Assembly: GCA_023333565.1 (NCBI GenBank)
Contig: JAJKFH010003354.1
Location: 62,001 to 126,000, forward strand
Length of the DNA: 64,000 nt
Direction of reading: 5' to 3'
From: Puffinus mauretanicus
Taxonomy: Eukaryota; Chordata; Aves; Procellariiformes; Procellariidae
Shown: positions 24,363 to 36,548 of the stretch, piece by piece
Layout of the letters: every line of letters begins with the position of its first letter
Numbering within the stretch: the first letter of the stretch is position 1
The notes under the pieces: model-generated
Database searches by the model: none
Seen by the model: the letters and a program-made list of their open reading frames with translations, nothing else
Told to the model about the DNA's origin: nothing
Position numbers and translations under genes: made by a program

Positions 24363-25495
24363 GTTTCATTTTCTTTAAGACCATTTATAAAAAAGTAAAT
24401 CCAAATCTAGCTGCATTGGATGTAGGATTGTGGAGTTCTGCAAAACAGACCAATACAGCGAAACAAAACCACCGTTAAGGTGAAGATGGTCTTTGCGTTT
24501 CTGATATCTAAACCTTTCTTCCAGGGACAGAAGTCCAAGAGCCACTGTCTGATGCCAGCCACTTCTCTTGCCGCAAGCAAGCGATTTGCTGGGGAGAGTT
24601 AAAGATGGAATGTGTTTCTAAAAGCAGCTCTCAAGGATGACATAAAGAATCCCTCAATGTTAGACTGAGCAAGGGAATACCTGTAGCTTTCTTGGCTAAA
24701 AACCCATCCCACAACTGTACTTTTGTCAGAAAAGCAGTATGGAGAAGTAAAAACAGTTTTGTAGCCTGATCTGCTGCAACAAAATGGCTCTCTGCATCCC
24801 GTGCACAACTGGCATCTTCTCTCAAGGCTGCTGATCAACTGGGACGAGGGTGGCTTAAAAAATGTATCTGTTATGATGCAAACGGGAAGTCACTCCCTCT
24901 GAACCAACGCGAAGTGGTTGTCTCTATTTAGCAGTTGGAAGTACTTGGATATTAGTGATTCTGTCTTTCCAATTAGAAATGCTGGCAAAATTCACTTTTT
25001 TCAGCTAAAATGCCCATTATACTTTGAGCAAGAGCAATGTGTGAAAACTCTGCCTGAATTCCAGTATCAACATGCTCTTTACTTTAGTTGTGCCTGGAGT
25101 TTCATCGGTGTGTAGTTGTGTTTGCTCAGCTAACACAAATTATAATCTTCTGCAGTGGATTGTGAAACAACTGAAGTACTTCATTTTACAACATATTTGC
25201 AGAGGGTGAAATTGTTTGTATTGAGCTTGTGTATAAGTGCTGGGGATTTTTTGCAGGCATAATGTCTTAAATTGACTGTTCACTTTCCCTGTCCAGTTTC
25301 ACTAAAAAAAAAGAAGTTAATGCTTGAGTTAAATTTAATTTTGGTTTGGTTTTATAATCAGAAAGAACAGGTCAATATTTTGTGAAACAGAGGGAAAAAA
25401 TCTTCTTGGAAGAATTTTTTGCATCTTAAAAGTATGTTTTACTGTGAAGCTATATTACTTAGAGCTGAATTTAGTGAAAAGTTATAAGCGCTGAC

Positions 25496-25525
25496 ATCCC
25501 ATCCCGTCCCGTCCCGTCCCGTCCC
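25496..25525 (+). repeat. CCCGT/CCCAT pentanucleotide repeat, about 6 units
   Basis: CATCCCATCCCGT leads into four further CCCGT units and ends at CCCCTAC. It is a small, CpG-bearing microsatellite. Confidence 0.85.
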
Positions 25526-26122
25526 CTACATTTAATATCTCTGAATAATCCTGGATAGCCCGTTGCACCTGTTAATTACCCTTGCATACATTAATTAAAT
25601 ATCTACACCTGCTGATTTCTCCCCCTGAAAAAACAGTTGGGAATAATGCATTAAAAGCATCGTAATATTCTATTGTTTGTTGTCTGTATCTCATGAACAT
25701 TTGTTCCTCTGGAAAAGTGGAGTAGTTTATTTGACCTGTACCATACCTGCCGTGGCACTGCCCTCCCGTGCCGCATCTCCATCCCTGAACGCTGAAGTGG
25801 GGAAAAAGGCTAATTTATTCTGTAACACAAAACACTGTATTTTCTTAAATAACCCTGTAGGAGATGTTGATAGTATGTGGAAACTTGATGTTACCACTTA
25901 TGCTTTGAATGAGAGTATTAAGTGTGTATGAATGGTAATTATAAATGAGGATCTTTGCCTCGTTAATAGGCACTCAGAGTCTCGGGCGATATGTGGTGGT
26001 GGTTGGGACCTAAGAAGACCTACAGTGGTTGGATTCATTGTCCTTTTCTGACCTGGTTTAGCAACCCAACAGTGACGACATAGCTGTTTGGGCAAGGACA
26101 GATGTTGTTTCTCATTATTCTG

Positions 26123-26136
26123 TTTTTTTTTTTTTT
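26123..26136 (+). repeat. Poly-T run (14 bases)
   Basis: A simple T run followed by AAAG. No SINE body was identified next to it. Confidence 0.7.
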
Positions 26137-26904
26137 AAAGAAATAGAAAAGCAGTGGAATAAGTCTGGGGCAGTATTACATTTTATACGGTGGCATTTAA
26201 CTGGTGGCCACGATGGGAGTTTTTCACTGCGGTTTCCTTACCCAGACCATTCTCTGTCATTAATGATCCGTTTGACAAGTCTCATTGCTTAAAATGAGTA
26301 GGTTCGGTTAAAATCAACCCTTAATTATTAAAAATTATCCTTTTTTTTTTTTTCCTCCAGTTATGTAACAGCATTTTGGAGTGCTTTTCTCCCATGGCAC
26401 AAAGAAGAAAAGTCTATTATTTGAAAGATATTAAATTAGCATGGAAGCAGAGTGAATTTTCATTTTCAAGAAGAGTGGCTGTAGTGCAGATGCATGTATG
26501 TAATAGAGGAACCTGTACGTGTGTGTGTATATTTTTGGTAGTTTAGGATCATTATCTTGAAGTAAAGTAAAGGCATTCAGACCTCCAGGTAGCTCCCCAT
26601 CTTGCTGTGCTGAGGCTTTTTTCTCCTTCCACCAAGGTGGTTTTGCGTTCATTCACTAAATATGGCCCAGAGAGGCTGGAATGAGGTACTGAAATGTAGT
26701 TCCATCAGATCTTGGAAACTGCCAAAGTTAACAACTTTCAAAATGTAAAGATAAGAAAGGGCTATTTTGCAAACCCCATAATTGATGTTCTGTCAGAGCT
26801 CACATTTTATTTCATTTCTCTGAATTCAATATATGGATTTTTATCCAAAGCATTTACCAGGCGCTGGTGACTCTCTCCCTTTGGCTGATCGAAGATGAGC
26901 GTAT

Positions 26905-26928
26905 GGGGAGGGAGAGGGAAGAAGGGGG
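26905..26928 (+). other. G-quadruplex-type motif
   Basis: Four G runs (GGGG, GGG, GGG, GGGGG) are separated by loops of 1, 3 and 5 bases, which fits the usual G3+N1-7 pattern. It may fold on the plus strand. No gene start is visible near it. Confidence 0.55.
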
Positions 26929-29113
26929 TATTTTTATTTATTCACTTTTGTATTATGTGAACTGAACTGTGGCCCCAGGACAAGTCCCATCAACTGCTCA
27001 GACAGTCCTTGAAACCCTTTCCCAACTCTCCATCCATCCTTACAGGTCACTTACAGGTTTCCAAAGAAACCGACTTTCATCTTCTGTGGTTGTTATTGTG
27101 TTAGGTGAGAGGAGGACATTTTATAGATTGAATCTTCCAGTAGGATTAAACAAGAACTGGCACCTTTTAAATGAGGTCTTTGCATGGACTTTACTTGGTA
27201 ATAATTTACGTGCCTTTCTGCCTCTGTGTGCAATTGATAAGCTCCATGCACAGTTCTGGCTTCAACTTCTGGCTTCATCCAAGGACGCAGGTATTGTAAG
27301 TTCATTTTGACTGGAGGGGGTGGAAAGATGAGACAGTAAGTTAATGAAGGGTGGCTTTTTTTTTCTTAAATTTTTTTCATCGTACCCCAGAACTGATTAG
27401 CAGAATCCTGACCCAAAATGAGAGCATGAAAGTCTTCCTTGAAGCACACTGGAAACTCTCTTTAATTGGCTTGAAGTCATTCTTGAGTGGTAGGAACCTT
27501 ACCTATAACTCATTTATTTACCATGACCGAGATCGTTCCTTGGCCTGCATCAGTCTTTGGGGTCTGCTTAGCACCTGGATCCATCCCCCCGCTGCCTACT
27601 CGGCGGCAATGTGCGGTTTCTGTCCCATGGAGATGAAAGTATTGAATCTCTGTTGTTTCTCATCATCTTCTGACCGCAGTCGCGCTGACGCACTTTTTCA
27701 TTTCGCTGGTTGTTGATGTCACGCTGTCCTCAGACTACCAGAAAAGGAGAGAAATATAAGAGAACCTGCAAATATCGACTCAGTTTATTTGGGGAATCAA
27801 TGAGTTGTTCATAGGAGTATTGTACATGGCTGCATTCAAACTTAATTGTAGACAACAGCTTGTAACAGCACTTTGCAACTTAATAGAATCTACATTAACT
27901 GAAGGGCTTAGAAAATATGAAAATATCTTCTTTTTCTTTGGTCTGCTATCAAGAGTATTTTTCAATAATGTGTAGTCAAGAAGCCACATGGTTCAGAAGC
28001 CACAGTAGCTCTAGTGGTGGTCTGAGTAGGAAACATAATATTAGTTTTAAATGCTAAGAATTCGTGTATGGTTTATTTTCTTTTCAAACAAAAATCATTA
28101 CTAGCTCTCCCCTGGAATGGAGTAGTGATGAAGAGAGCGGTATCTGCTAACTCAGTAGTTCTTCTCCACTACTTAGGCTTATCATATCTGGAAAAAACCT
28201 AAGAAATCAATTCCTGCAATCCTTAGCCACATCAAAACGTGCTTATCAATGTAAGCCTAATGGAAGTTGCCTTGTCTGTTTGAAAGCATATGATTCTCGG
28301 GGGTCAGGATATAATTTCTTTCTTTTGTTATACTTGCAGATGCTGCTATGGAATAAAGAGTTTTTTCCACCAAATGAGGGTGATAAAAATTACTCACTAA
28401 ATTGTTCCAATTGAAGCAGCTTTTTAAAAGTTATTTGGTGGTAAGAACAGAACCCAACTAGGTGGCCGTTCAACATCTGAAAATGAGAACAAGTTTCATT
28501 TTGTTGTAGTGGTTGAAGTAAGTTGAGCAGGTCAAAGAACTAGGTAAATCCAGGAGGAGGAAAAAAGCAACAAAACAAACAAAAAAACCTCACAAAAATT
28601 CATTTGGCCACAACATATTTGGATGGGTTAATATGGGAATCCATAGTGCCAAGAAGGCCAGCGAAGAGATTAAACAGCACAATAAATGGGAACATGTTAC
28701 AATGCATGTGATGTATTGCACATAGAGGAGAACGGCCGAGTTCTGAGCTGTGGTTTTGCAAGATAACTGGTTGGGGATTTTGTTTGTATTTTAAGTTGGT
28801 TGGCTGGCTTTTAAGGACTCTGTGGGGCAAGGCATTGTGATGATTGCACTTGTCAAGGCAGACTTTGCTAGGTGTGAAAGTGAGAGGTGGCCAGTCCCCC
28901 CATCTGAAGATCATTGAAGCCAGTAGGTCATCTAGACCTTTGACCTAGGCTTTGGGTCAAGCCCTGGCAATATGGAATTAAATACAACCACGTTGGCAAT
29001 GTAGCAAACAAAAAACTTGCTTTCTCTCGACAAGGACATTGCTCCCAAGCACAGAGAGCAAGTCTGTGGCAGACTGTGGAAGACACAAATGTGTGCGTTT
29101 TCTTCCAGGCTTT

Positions 29114-29280
29114 ATCCATCCTTCCTTCCTTCCTTCCTTCCTTCCTTCCTTCCTTCCTTCCTTCCTTCCTTCCTTCCTTCCTTCCTTCCTTCCTTCTTCC
29201 TTCCTTCTTCCTTCCTTCCTTCCTTCCTTCCTTCCTTCCTTCCTTCCTTCCTTCCTTCCTTCCTTCCTTCCTTCCTTCCT

Positions 29281-29330
<50 letters not shown>

Positions 29331-29471
29331 TTTCTTCCTTTCTTCCTTTCTTCCTTTCTTCCTTTCTTTCTTTCTTTCTTCCTGCCTTCCTTCCTGCCTT
29401 CCTTCCTTCTTTCTTTCTGCCTTCCTGCCTTCCTTCCTTCCTTCCTTCCTTCCTTTCTTTCTTTCTTTTCC
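29114..29471 (+). repeat. Long TTCC/TTTC microsatellite, all-pyrimidine strand
   Basis: About 355 bases with hardly a purine on the plus strand. A TTCC block (about 29119-29281, with two TTC interruptions near 29194-29210) is followed by a TTTC block (about 29282-29327). A mixed zone of TTCC, TTTC and CTTCCTG variants then runs to CTTTCTTTTCCC. All three plus-strand frames and one minus-strand frame are open through it only because the repeat has no stop codons, so no protein is inferred. Mirror-repeat pyrimidine tracts of this kind can form triplex (H-) DNA. Confidence 0.98.
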
Positions 29472-32400
29472 CAAATGTTCAGCAGGATATTGAGTCACCT
29501 AATTGCATTTTGTTTTTCACTGGCTGTTGTTCTTATCGCAGCAGCACAAGACTCTGCGAGTTCAGTCAATACTTGTGTATTCACGGGAGGTGATCAATAA
29601 AAAAAATTAAAAAGGAGTCATGGTAATTAGGCTAAAGCTGCTGCTTATGAGTTTTCAATAATTACTTTAGCTTCCTCCTTTTCTAACGTCTCAAGAAAAT
29701 GGTGTCTGATTGAAGGAGGGGATCTTGCTTGACTGAGGACGTGTCAGAATTCAACAAAGCCAAGCAGGAAGTCAAATTAGCGCTTTTTGTTTCAGCACAT
29801 GAAGGGGGCTTCAAGGGAGGCAGGGGAAGAATAGTCTTGATTTTTAGATGGTGCCAGCTAGCAGCTGTGCCGTTCTGTCTTACCTGTTTGTCCTTATTTT
29901 TATGCCCTGTACCATTAGCTCCCCTGGCAGTAACCCAGGGCTTGCATTTCTCGGAAGAGCTCTGGGGAGATGTACCATCTGGAGGAACACAAAAAGTTTT
30001 GAGGAACGCCTCGCTCGCTTCTCCTTGGCTTTGCCACAGCCGTTTATTTCTGAGGCCATTTATTTCCTACAGTCATATTCTGATATCCAGAAGTGAAGGG
30101 GGGGCTTATGGCTTGTCCACAGCAGGGTTTCTGGTGATAGTGCTGCTATTTGGGCTGTGGATGGAAGGAAAAAAATACATAAACCCATGTGCTTCAGCCC
30201 TGAATAATCAGCCATCTCTCCACTAAAAATGTGCCACGGCTTTTTCTGTCGTTGGCTGATAACTCCCTTTGCTCGAGCAGGCTTGAATCCGTCGTGGTGG
30301 AGAAGGGCCTGAGATCTCCGTCACTGCATCCGCAGAGGTTTTCCGAGAGGGCGGAGAGCAGGGCTGGGGTCTGACCACAGCGGGGGTGCCCTGTGCAAGG
30401 GGAAAAAACCGCAAGTGCAACCTTTCGCACCCAGATCCTGCATCACCTGGAGAGAGAACACTGAACTGATAAGGAGGAAGACTCTGGATGGCTTGAAGAC
30501 CATGCCATGGTTATGTTAAACTCATTATTAAAGGGGAAAAAAATCCCCCAAGCCCTACTGTGGCTGTGTTTAGACCTGATGATTACTTACAGTAAAAATG
30601 GCATGAACTGAACGTACGTGCCATGTGTATGTACAAATGTGCATGCACGAGGGAAAGCCCTTTTGTGCGAGTAAAAGACATCTCAGAGCATCACACTGAT
30701 CTCTCCTGAGAAAGATCTCTTTCATCTCTGGTGAAGCATTGGGGAGTTTTTGCATCCACGCTGGCTTCGCTGTGCAATAGGTAGTCAAATAATGTTTCAA
30801 GGTAGCGTGAAACCTGGGGTCCTCCTGTCTGCTGGGCATTTTCTGCATCCTCTGACCAGAGATCACATTATTGCTTCTTGGCTTCAGTGTGTGAAGGGCA
30901 CTTAGTGGTCCTTCCCTGGTGGGATTGGTTCAGGCTTTCTACCTTAAACACACACCTCTGTAGTCATGCAGAGAAAAAAAATATGTTTCATTATCCTGCA
31001 CTCTCTTTGCTTTTACGTAAATTGACTTCTTCCTCCAGGTTCAAAAAAGGGTCTTGTGTCCATGAATCTCATTTTCCAAACCAGCTGCACTGTAAGAGCA
31101 ACGTCGCGCTGGAGAGGAGCAGACTGATACCTGAACTAATTCAAAAGGGACGCAGAGCCCTTTTCGTCCTTTCTCTCCATCATTTCAAAGCCATGGAAAT
31201 GGAGCCTGTGTCTCCTCTCTATTATTCCTGCATCCAGAGCGACTGGAATGGGTCCCACACAATTCTGGTTTGGCCCTGAGCAGCACATTCTTATCCACCA
31301 GAGATCTTACCACAGTCATTAAAAAAGGGAGAAAGGAGCAGGATTTTTTTTTTTTTTTAATAGCTGAATCTATCACACTTTCTTTTATCCCTGTTTCCAA
31401 AAGTTCTGCTTTTTATGTGGGAAGTGTTGGAATTAATTTGAAAGTGTGAGTGAGGAGTACTGGTAGACACAGCTGTAAAAGCACTAGGACCTGCAAAAGC
31501 CCCCAAAGAGCTGTCAGAGCTTGGCTCTCTGTGGAGAAATGTAAGATTTTTTTTTTTTTCCTTTTTCCAAACGTACAGAAGCTTTTTGTCATTTCTCAAG
31601 ATTCAAGGCAGCTTTTTAAAATCTCAATTTTCCATGTTCTGGTGGTCTGTTCTTGCTGTGCTGCCATATGGTGGTGACCCAGGCTTCCCTGCTTACTGTC
31701 AGTCTTGTTATACTGCAGATTCGTGGGAAGGGAGGTGAAATCGCTGAATCGTAATGACTGTATCCAAGGAGTAGCCGCCTTTCACCCTCCTGGTGCACTA
31801 GCCAAGGCATAGACCATTAACAGACTGAACGCTTCAAAGGTGGGATTCAAGATGTTAGAGTTGCTCAGTGTGAATTGTAAGATTTTCACATAATTGCATC
31901 CCTCAATTTTCTCCGTTTAATTTGTTTTGGAATCTGGAAGCCTTAGTGATCAGTCATGTAGTACAAGCTTCAGTGCATGTAGATGCTTTCTAACGAAAGA
32001 AAAAAGATGGTCCCCTCTCCCGAACCTTATAGCTTAGATATATATAGCTTAAGACAAATGTTGACAAAGACTTGGATATTGAGGGCCTAGATGAGCCATA
32101 CAAAGAAATATTGGGTCAATATTTTTAGTACTGTAGCCACTGATCTCAAGATTCTAAAAGTTTCTCGCCGTTCCCTTTAAGATCATCTTTATTTGCTGTT
32201 GACCATAACGCATGAGTTTAAAGATCATTCTCCTCTGAAAAGTCATTTGTTGCCCGGTGCTATTGCCAAGACCCGTTGGCATTGGTCCATTTTAGAACTG
32301 AAGAAAAAGGCAACGTCAATTTTCGTGCTAAGTAAGAAAAGTTTCTCTGAGCTTCCTTCCTGAGAGACTGGATTTCAGGTGGGAGAGTTGAAGGCGCGAG

Positions 32401-32829
32401 AGACTTGAGATGCAGAAACTACTCAAAAACATTTTCCCTAATGATTTAGTGAATACCTGTAGATCTACCAGATCTACCTGGATGAATATCTAGTTTAAAT
32501 ATAGAATTTGGTTGTATTTTAAATAGCTGGGACTAGATTTAGTAGCTTTGGGGGATCCCTTCTAGTCCTGTTTTGATTTAGTAATGCTCTGAGAACAAGA
32601 TGCTTTTACACATTTATTTTCTGGCATCTCTGGCAGTCTTGCAAGTAACGACAACCTTGATGAACTTAATCAATTTAGACATATTGGACATGTAATATTA
32701 CGCCAGTGATAGCCAAGGGTATTATCGGAATCGAATCACTCCAAATTCCAGGATGACTTATGTCCATTTGAATTGGCTTCTCTTTACTTCCACTGACGTA
32801 GTCGGTGCACGGAGAGCGGAGCAGAGGGA
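29472..32829. other. Non-repetitive DNA, no gene recognised
   Basis: It holds the longest open frame outside repeats (165 codons, 29729-30226, plus strand). That frame has hydrophobic patches but no recognisable domain, and overlapping open frames weaken the case for coding. T runs lie at 31344-31358 and about 31546-31559. No transposon edge was seen. Confidence 0.5.
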
Positions 32830-33044
32830 TAGAATCATAGAATCAGTAAGGTTGGAAAAGACCTTTAAGATCATCGAGTCCAACCATCAACCCAACACCA
32901 CCATGCGCACTACACCATGTCCCTAAGCGCCTCATCTACACGTCTTTTAAATACCTCCAGGGATGGGGACTCCACCACTTCCCTGGGCAGCCTGTTCCAA
33001 GGCCTGACCACTCTTTCAGTAAAGAAATTTCTCCTAATGTCCAA
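32830..33044 (-). mobile_element. CR1 LINE 3' end (about 215 bases)
   Basis: On the minus strand this is the 3' untranslated part of CR1, with the block TTGGACTCGATGATCTTAAA and the tail ACTGATTCTATGATTCTA at the low-coordinate end. Homology begins near 33044 in the TTGGACATTAGGAGAAATTT block. It is of the same subfamily as the 3.9 and 18.8 kb copies and little diverged from them. Confidence 0.95.
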
Positions 33045-36000
33045 AAAGTTGTGCAAGGTGGCAGAGTGTGATCTGACCCAGACAAAGCAGACTTGTTTGG
33101 GATTTAAGCCATTTGTGAGATGGAGCCAATCTGAAGGTAATCTTTTCACCTATATTAAACTCTGAAAAAGGATCACAATTTTTGCTGTTAAACCAGAGAA
33201 GCGGGTAGCTTTCTCACTGGCCGTGAAACCTGGTGTCTCAGCTGTGCATAATCACATTACCCCGCAGTAGGTGAGCCACAGGGAAGATAAAAGCTGTCAG
33301 GTAATGGAGATTAGTTACAGCTATCTTTCAAAAAAGTACGCTTAATTCAGCTTCTGGGAAAATACGGTGGCCTGAGTACGCAGGAGGCCAGGTTAGATGG
33401 TTGTAGCGGTCACTAAGGGCCAGCCTTCGAATTTATGTAAAGGGATGTGCATTTATGAAAAAAACTTCAGTCTTGTCCTTGGAGATGGACTGCAGCCAAG
33501 CAGGACTAACCGTGGCTTCCTCGCAGTGCTGGGGGGAGCACTGCTAGTTTTAAGATGATAAAACAGGTCAACCATCGCTTTCAATGATCGGTCTAGGTCA
33601 TAGTGGTTTTTAGTTATCTTGCCTTTGATAGAAGTATCGTATGTTAGAGACTTGTAAAATATTTCAGTTGGTGATGGTGACAATTTGCAGGTACAGAGAC
33701 CTGATGAGGCATCTCTCCCCCACTTGTTTTGGAAGCCAGTTTGGATCTCTCCAAGCAAACTTACTTTCAGGCACGTGAATGTTTCTTTACAAGCCCTTAA
33801 GCTGATTAATGCTGCTCGTTAGGAAACTTGGTGTCTTTAAGGGGTTTCTTCTGTGTTGCTCTGCCTGGAGTCGTTGCTTCTGGAGGCACAGGATTGCTAT
33901 AGTTTTGTGTTATCTGTGTTTGTTTTTGAGAACACACATGGTAAAAACCCAGTGAAATGACAGAAATTTACCTCAGTAAGATAAAAGATGAATCAGAACT
34001 TATGTCGCAGATGGCACGCGCCTTCCTCTGGGAAACACCGTATTGTTCTCCTAGTCCTAGCAGGTATATGTCCCCATGGACCAGCAGACGTGATGCAGGA
34101 CCTACAGAAGATCTGTGTCCGTCTAGAGTGGGATCTGGAGGCCAAAGCAAAGATATCTGAGAGCATCTCAAATAGCACTAGTTGCCCACGTCTTGGCAAC
34201 TGAGCAGAGCTTCTAGCTCATATGTAGACACCAAAATTAAGGTTTCTGAATCTGGAGGTAAATCTTACTTCAGGTAACAATTTGGAGTTCCTGGGCTAAA
34301 TCCTTAATTAATGCAGTTACCGAAAGAGAAAATGAAATGAGATCGCACTCTTAGCCATCGTTTAAGATCTTCAAGACAGAACTCAGTAATTCCTTTTGCT
34401 TTTCTGGCTGAGACTACATCCATCTCAGTTCCCGCAAGGAATTAATCTTGATTTGGATAGATCAGTAGATTAAAGCTTTGGTGCTAAGGGTCCTGCTGCT
34501 ATACTACATGTGGTTTGAGAACTTTGTTCTGGACTATTTAACCTGGTCTCATATGTTAAACTTTCCTACCACATGGTTTTGCTTTGTGGATGTCTGAAGG
34601 ACCAAGCAGCAATTCAGCCCCTGACATTCTTATTAGCTGCCTGAGTTTGTTTGGTGCAAATCTTACGGGTTGATTTCTACCAAAAGGAGTCTTGTTTGTG
34701 CACACCCAAATAGGTCTGTGAGCAGGACCCACAAAGGGAAGGGGGACGATGGGGGATTCACTTCAAAACGGCGTGATGCTAATGTAGGCACTTTGTCTTT
34801 ATTACTGTTTTTCAACATTTACCTCCCTTTGGAGTGGCTATTTGATGCAAATCAGATTTCAAAGCCTACCTCAAGATCCTGCAGTTTCCCTCTTCATTTA
34901 GTGGACATACTGAACTGCAGCTTTGTTGTGCTCTTTGCATTAGTGAGGACATAGATGAAGCCCTTTTAAGCTCGTCTCCAGTGATTCCCCTTTGATGTGT
35001 AAAGAGGTTTCTGCAAGTGTTGTTCCCTTGTCGTGTTTACCTTTCCAGCCAACTGAATCGCAGCTGTAAGTTTGCATTATAACACACAACAAAGGCTTTT
35101 ACTGGAGTCGCACATGGCGTTAACAAAATGGGGGATTTCAGAATGCATTTACCGAGGGTGAATTTCTGCCCTCTGCACGCATACTTTGTCACATTTGCCC
35201 TGGCAGACATACCTTTTCTCTACGGAGGCGAAGACGGAGTGATGCTATCAGAAAAGCTAAAGGAGATCCTTAGCATTGGCTTTTTGAGGCGCAGAGAATA
35301 CTGTGATTAAATGCCAGCCCAATCCTTTGTATAATATATCCTATGGTAAATGCTGTAATACATTTTATAGAATTGCTTTCCCGCTGAAGGTTCTTTAAGT
35401 GCTTTGGAAATAAATGTCCAAAACCAGACAATGTTTGAAAAGTTGTAGGTATGTAGGCTAGAATGTCATTTCTTCCAGGTGGCATCTTCTCCCTGTTCAG
35501 ACCATCATCCGGTGTCCCCAGGGCAGGTGTTGGAGACTGTTGTACTGCCTTGAAATAGCAAAGGAAATACTCATCACACCAACTGCAGTTAACTCAGATT
35601 TTGTGCAGGATACGGCTTATTGCTGTTTCTCTGTAACAGTGCCACAGCATGTGTAACGCCTCAGGTTTTATTCCTGTTGGGGCTGTAGAAATCTGATGGG
35701 AAATCAGAGTAACGTAAGTTATCGGACTTACACGGGATAGGGATTGCTCTGCTCTGAGGTGCCGCTGATATTTCAGCGGGAGTAACTGAAGGGGAATTGC
35801 AGGACGGACACTGGACCTGAACGAGAGCGGAGTCAGGCTTCGGATGACCAAAGGGCTTTGCAGTTGTTTGCAAAATCTGCCCTTAGTGCTTGCAGGATAT
35901 ATTGAGTTCCTCCAACTCCTTGCTTTTCAAAGGGGCTTTTCTGTGTTAGAAGCTGTTAAAAATGTGCTGAACCTGATACTGCTGTGCAGCGATGATTTAT

Positions 36001-36548
36001 TTGTGTTCATTTGTTTGCATTTTTCCCCACACATGAACATCTTCTTGCAACTTTGCCATGAGATATGTTTTTTCTCCCCTCACCAATTGTTCAACTTTGC
36101 TTCATCGGTAAATGAAACCGTCAAAATGTTTTAAAGGCCAGTTCATTTTCCTGCTTACAAAAACCCCTTTAATTGCTCCCATGAAGTATCTTCTTGCTTC
36201 TCTCCATCCCAACAAAGTGGCATTTATTAGCATTTGTATGATCGGTATTCGTAATTTCATTGCTGTTCCTGATGCCTGCATGTTATAATTAAATCATTTC
36301 AGTTTGTAGTTACAGTGTGAAACAGCTGCACCAAATTACAGTTGAAAACATATGCTGGAAATATGCAACTCCAATTAGCTAATTATCTGGGATGCAGCGA
36401 GGGCGAAAGACCCAAGCGAACAAGAGGCCTCGAGTAGGCTGCGGCTTTCCTGCCTCTGATCTCCTGCCTGGATGCCATTTGCCATCCTCATTAGTTGCAC
36501 GATGAGGGGAACATCCTGATTCTTTGCATTGCACTTTATAAAGCAGAT
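33045..36548. other. Non-repetitive DNA, no gene recognised
   Basis: No repeat or gene recognised. Several short overlapping open frames occur on both strands at 33957-34203. This fits a locally stop-poor composition better than a real exon. Confidence 0.55.

Larger units (their letters stand above)
24363..29113. other. Non-repetitive DNA with small simple repeats
   Basis: No coding gene or transposon recognised. It contains a CCCGT pentamer repeat (25496-25525), T runs at 26123-26136 and 26341-26353, and a G-quadruplex-type motif (26905-26928). Open frames reach about 121 codons (27351-27716) without resemblance to known proteins. Confidence 0.55.

Noticed and set aside
29017..29593. Long plus- and minus-strand open frames rich in Ser-Phe-Leu-Pro or Arg-Lys-Glu-Gly
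   Set aside because: They are translations of the TTCC/TTTC microsatellite, which lacks stop codons in most frames. They are not proteins.
29729..30226. 165-codon plus-strand open frame with hydrophobic segments
   Set aside because: It has no recognisable domain and no convincing splice or promoter context, and another open frame overlaps it. The length is possible by chance in 64 kb.
30878..31279. 133-codon plus-strand open frame
   Set aside because: No family resemblance and no exon-like boundaries. Taken as chance.
33957..34203. Four overlapping open frames on both strands
   Set aside because: Competing frames of 67-71 codons with no family resemblance fit a stop-poor patch, not a gene.
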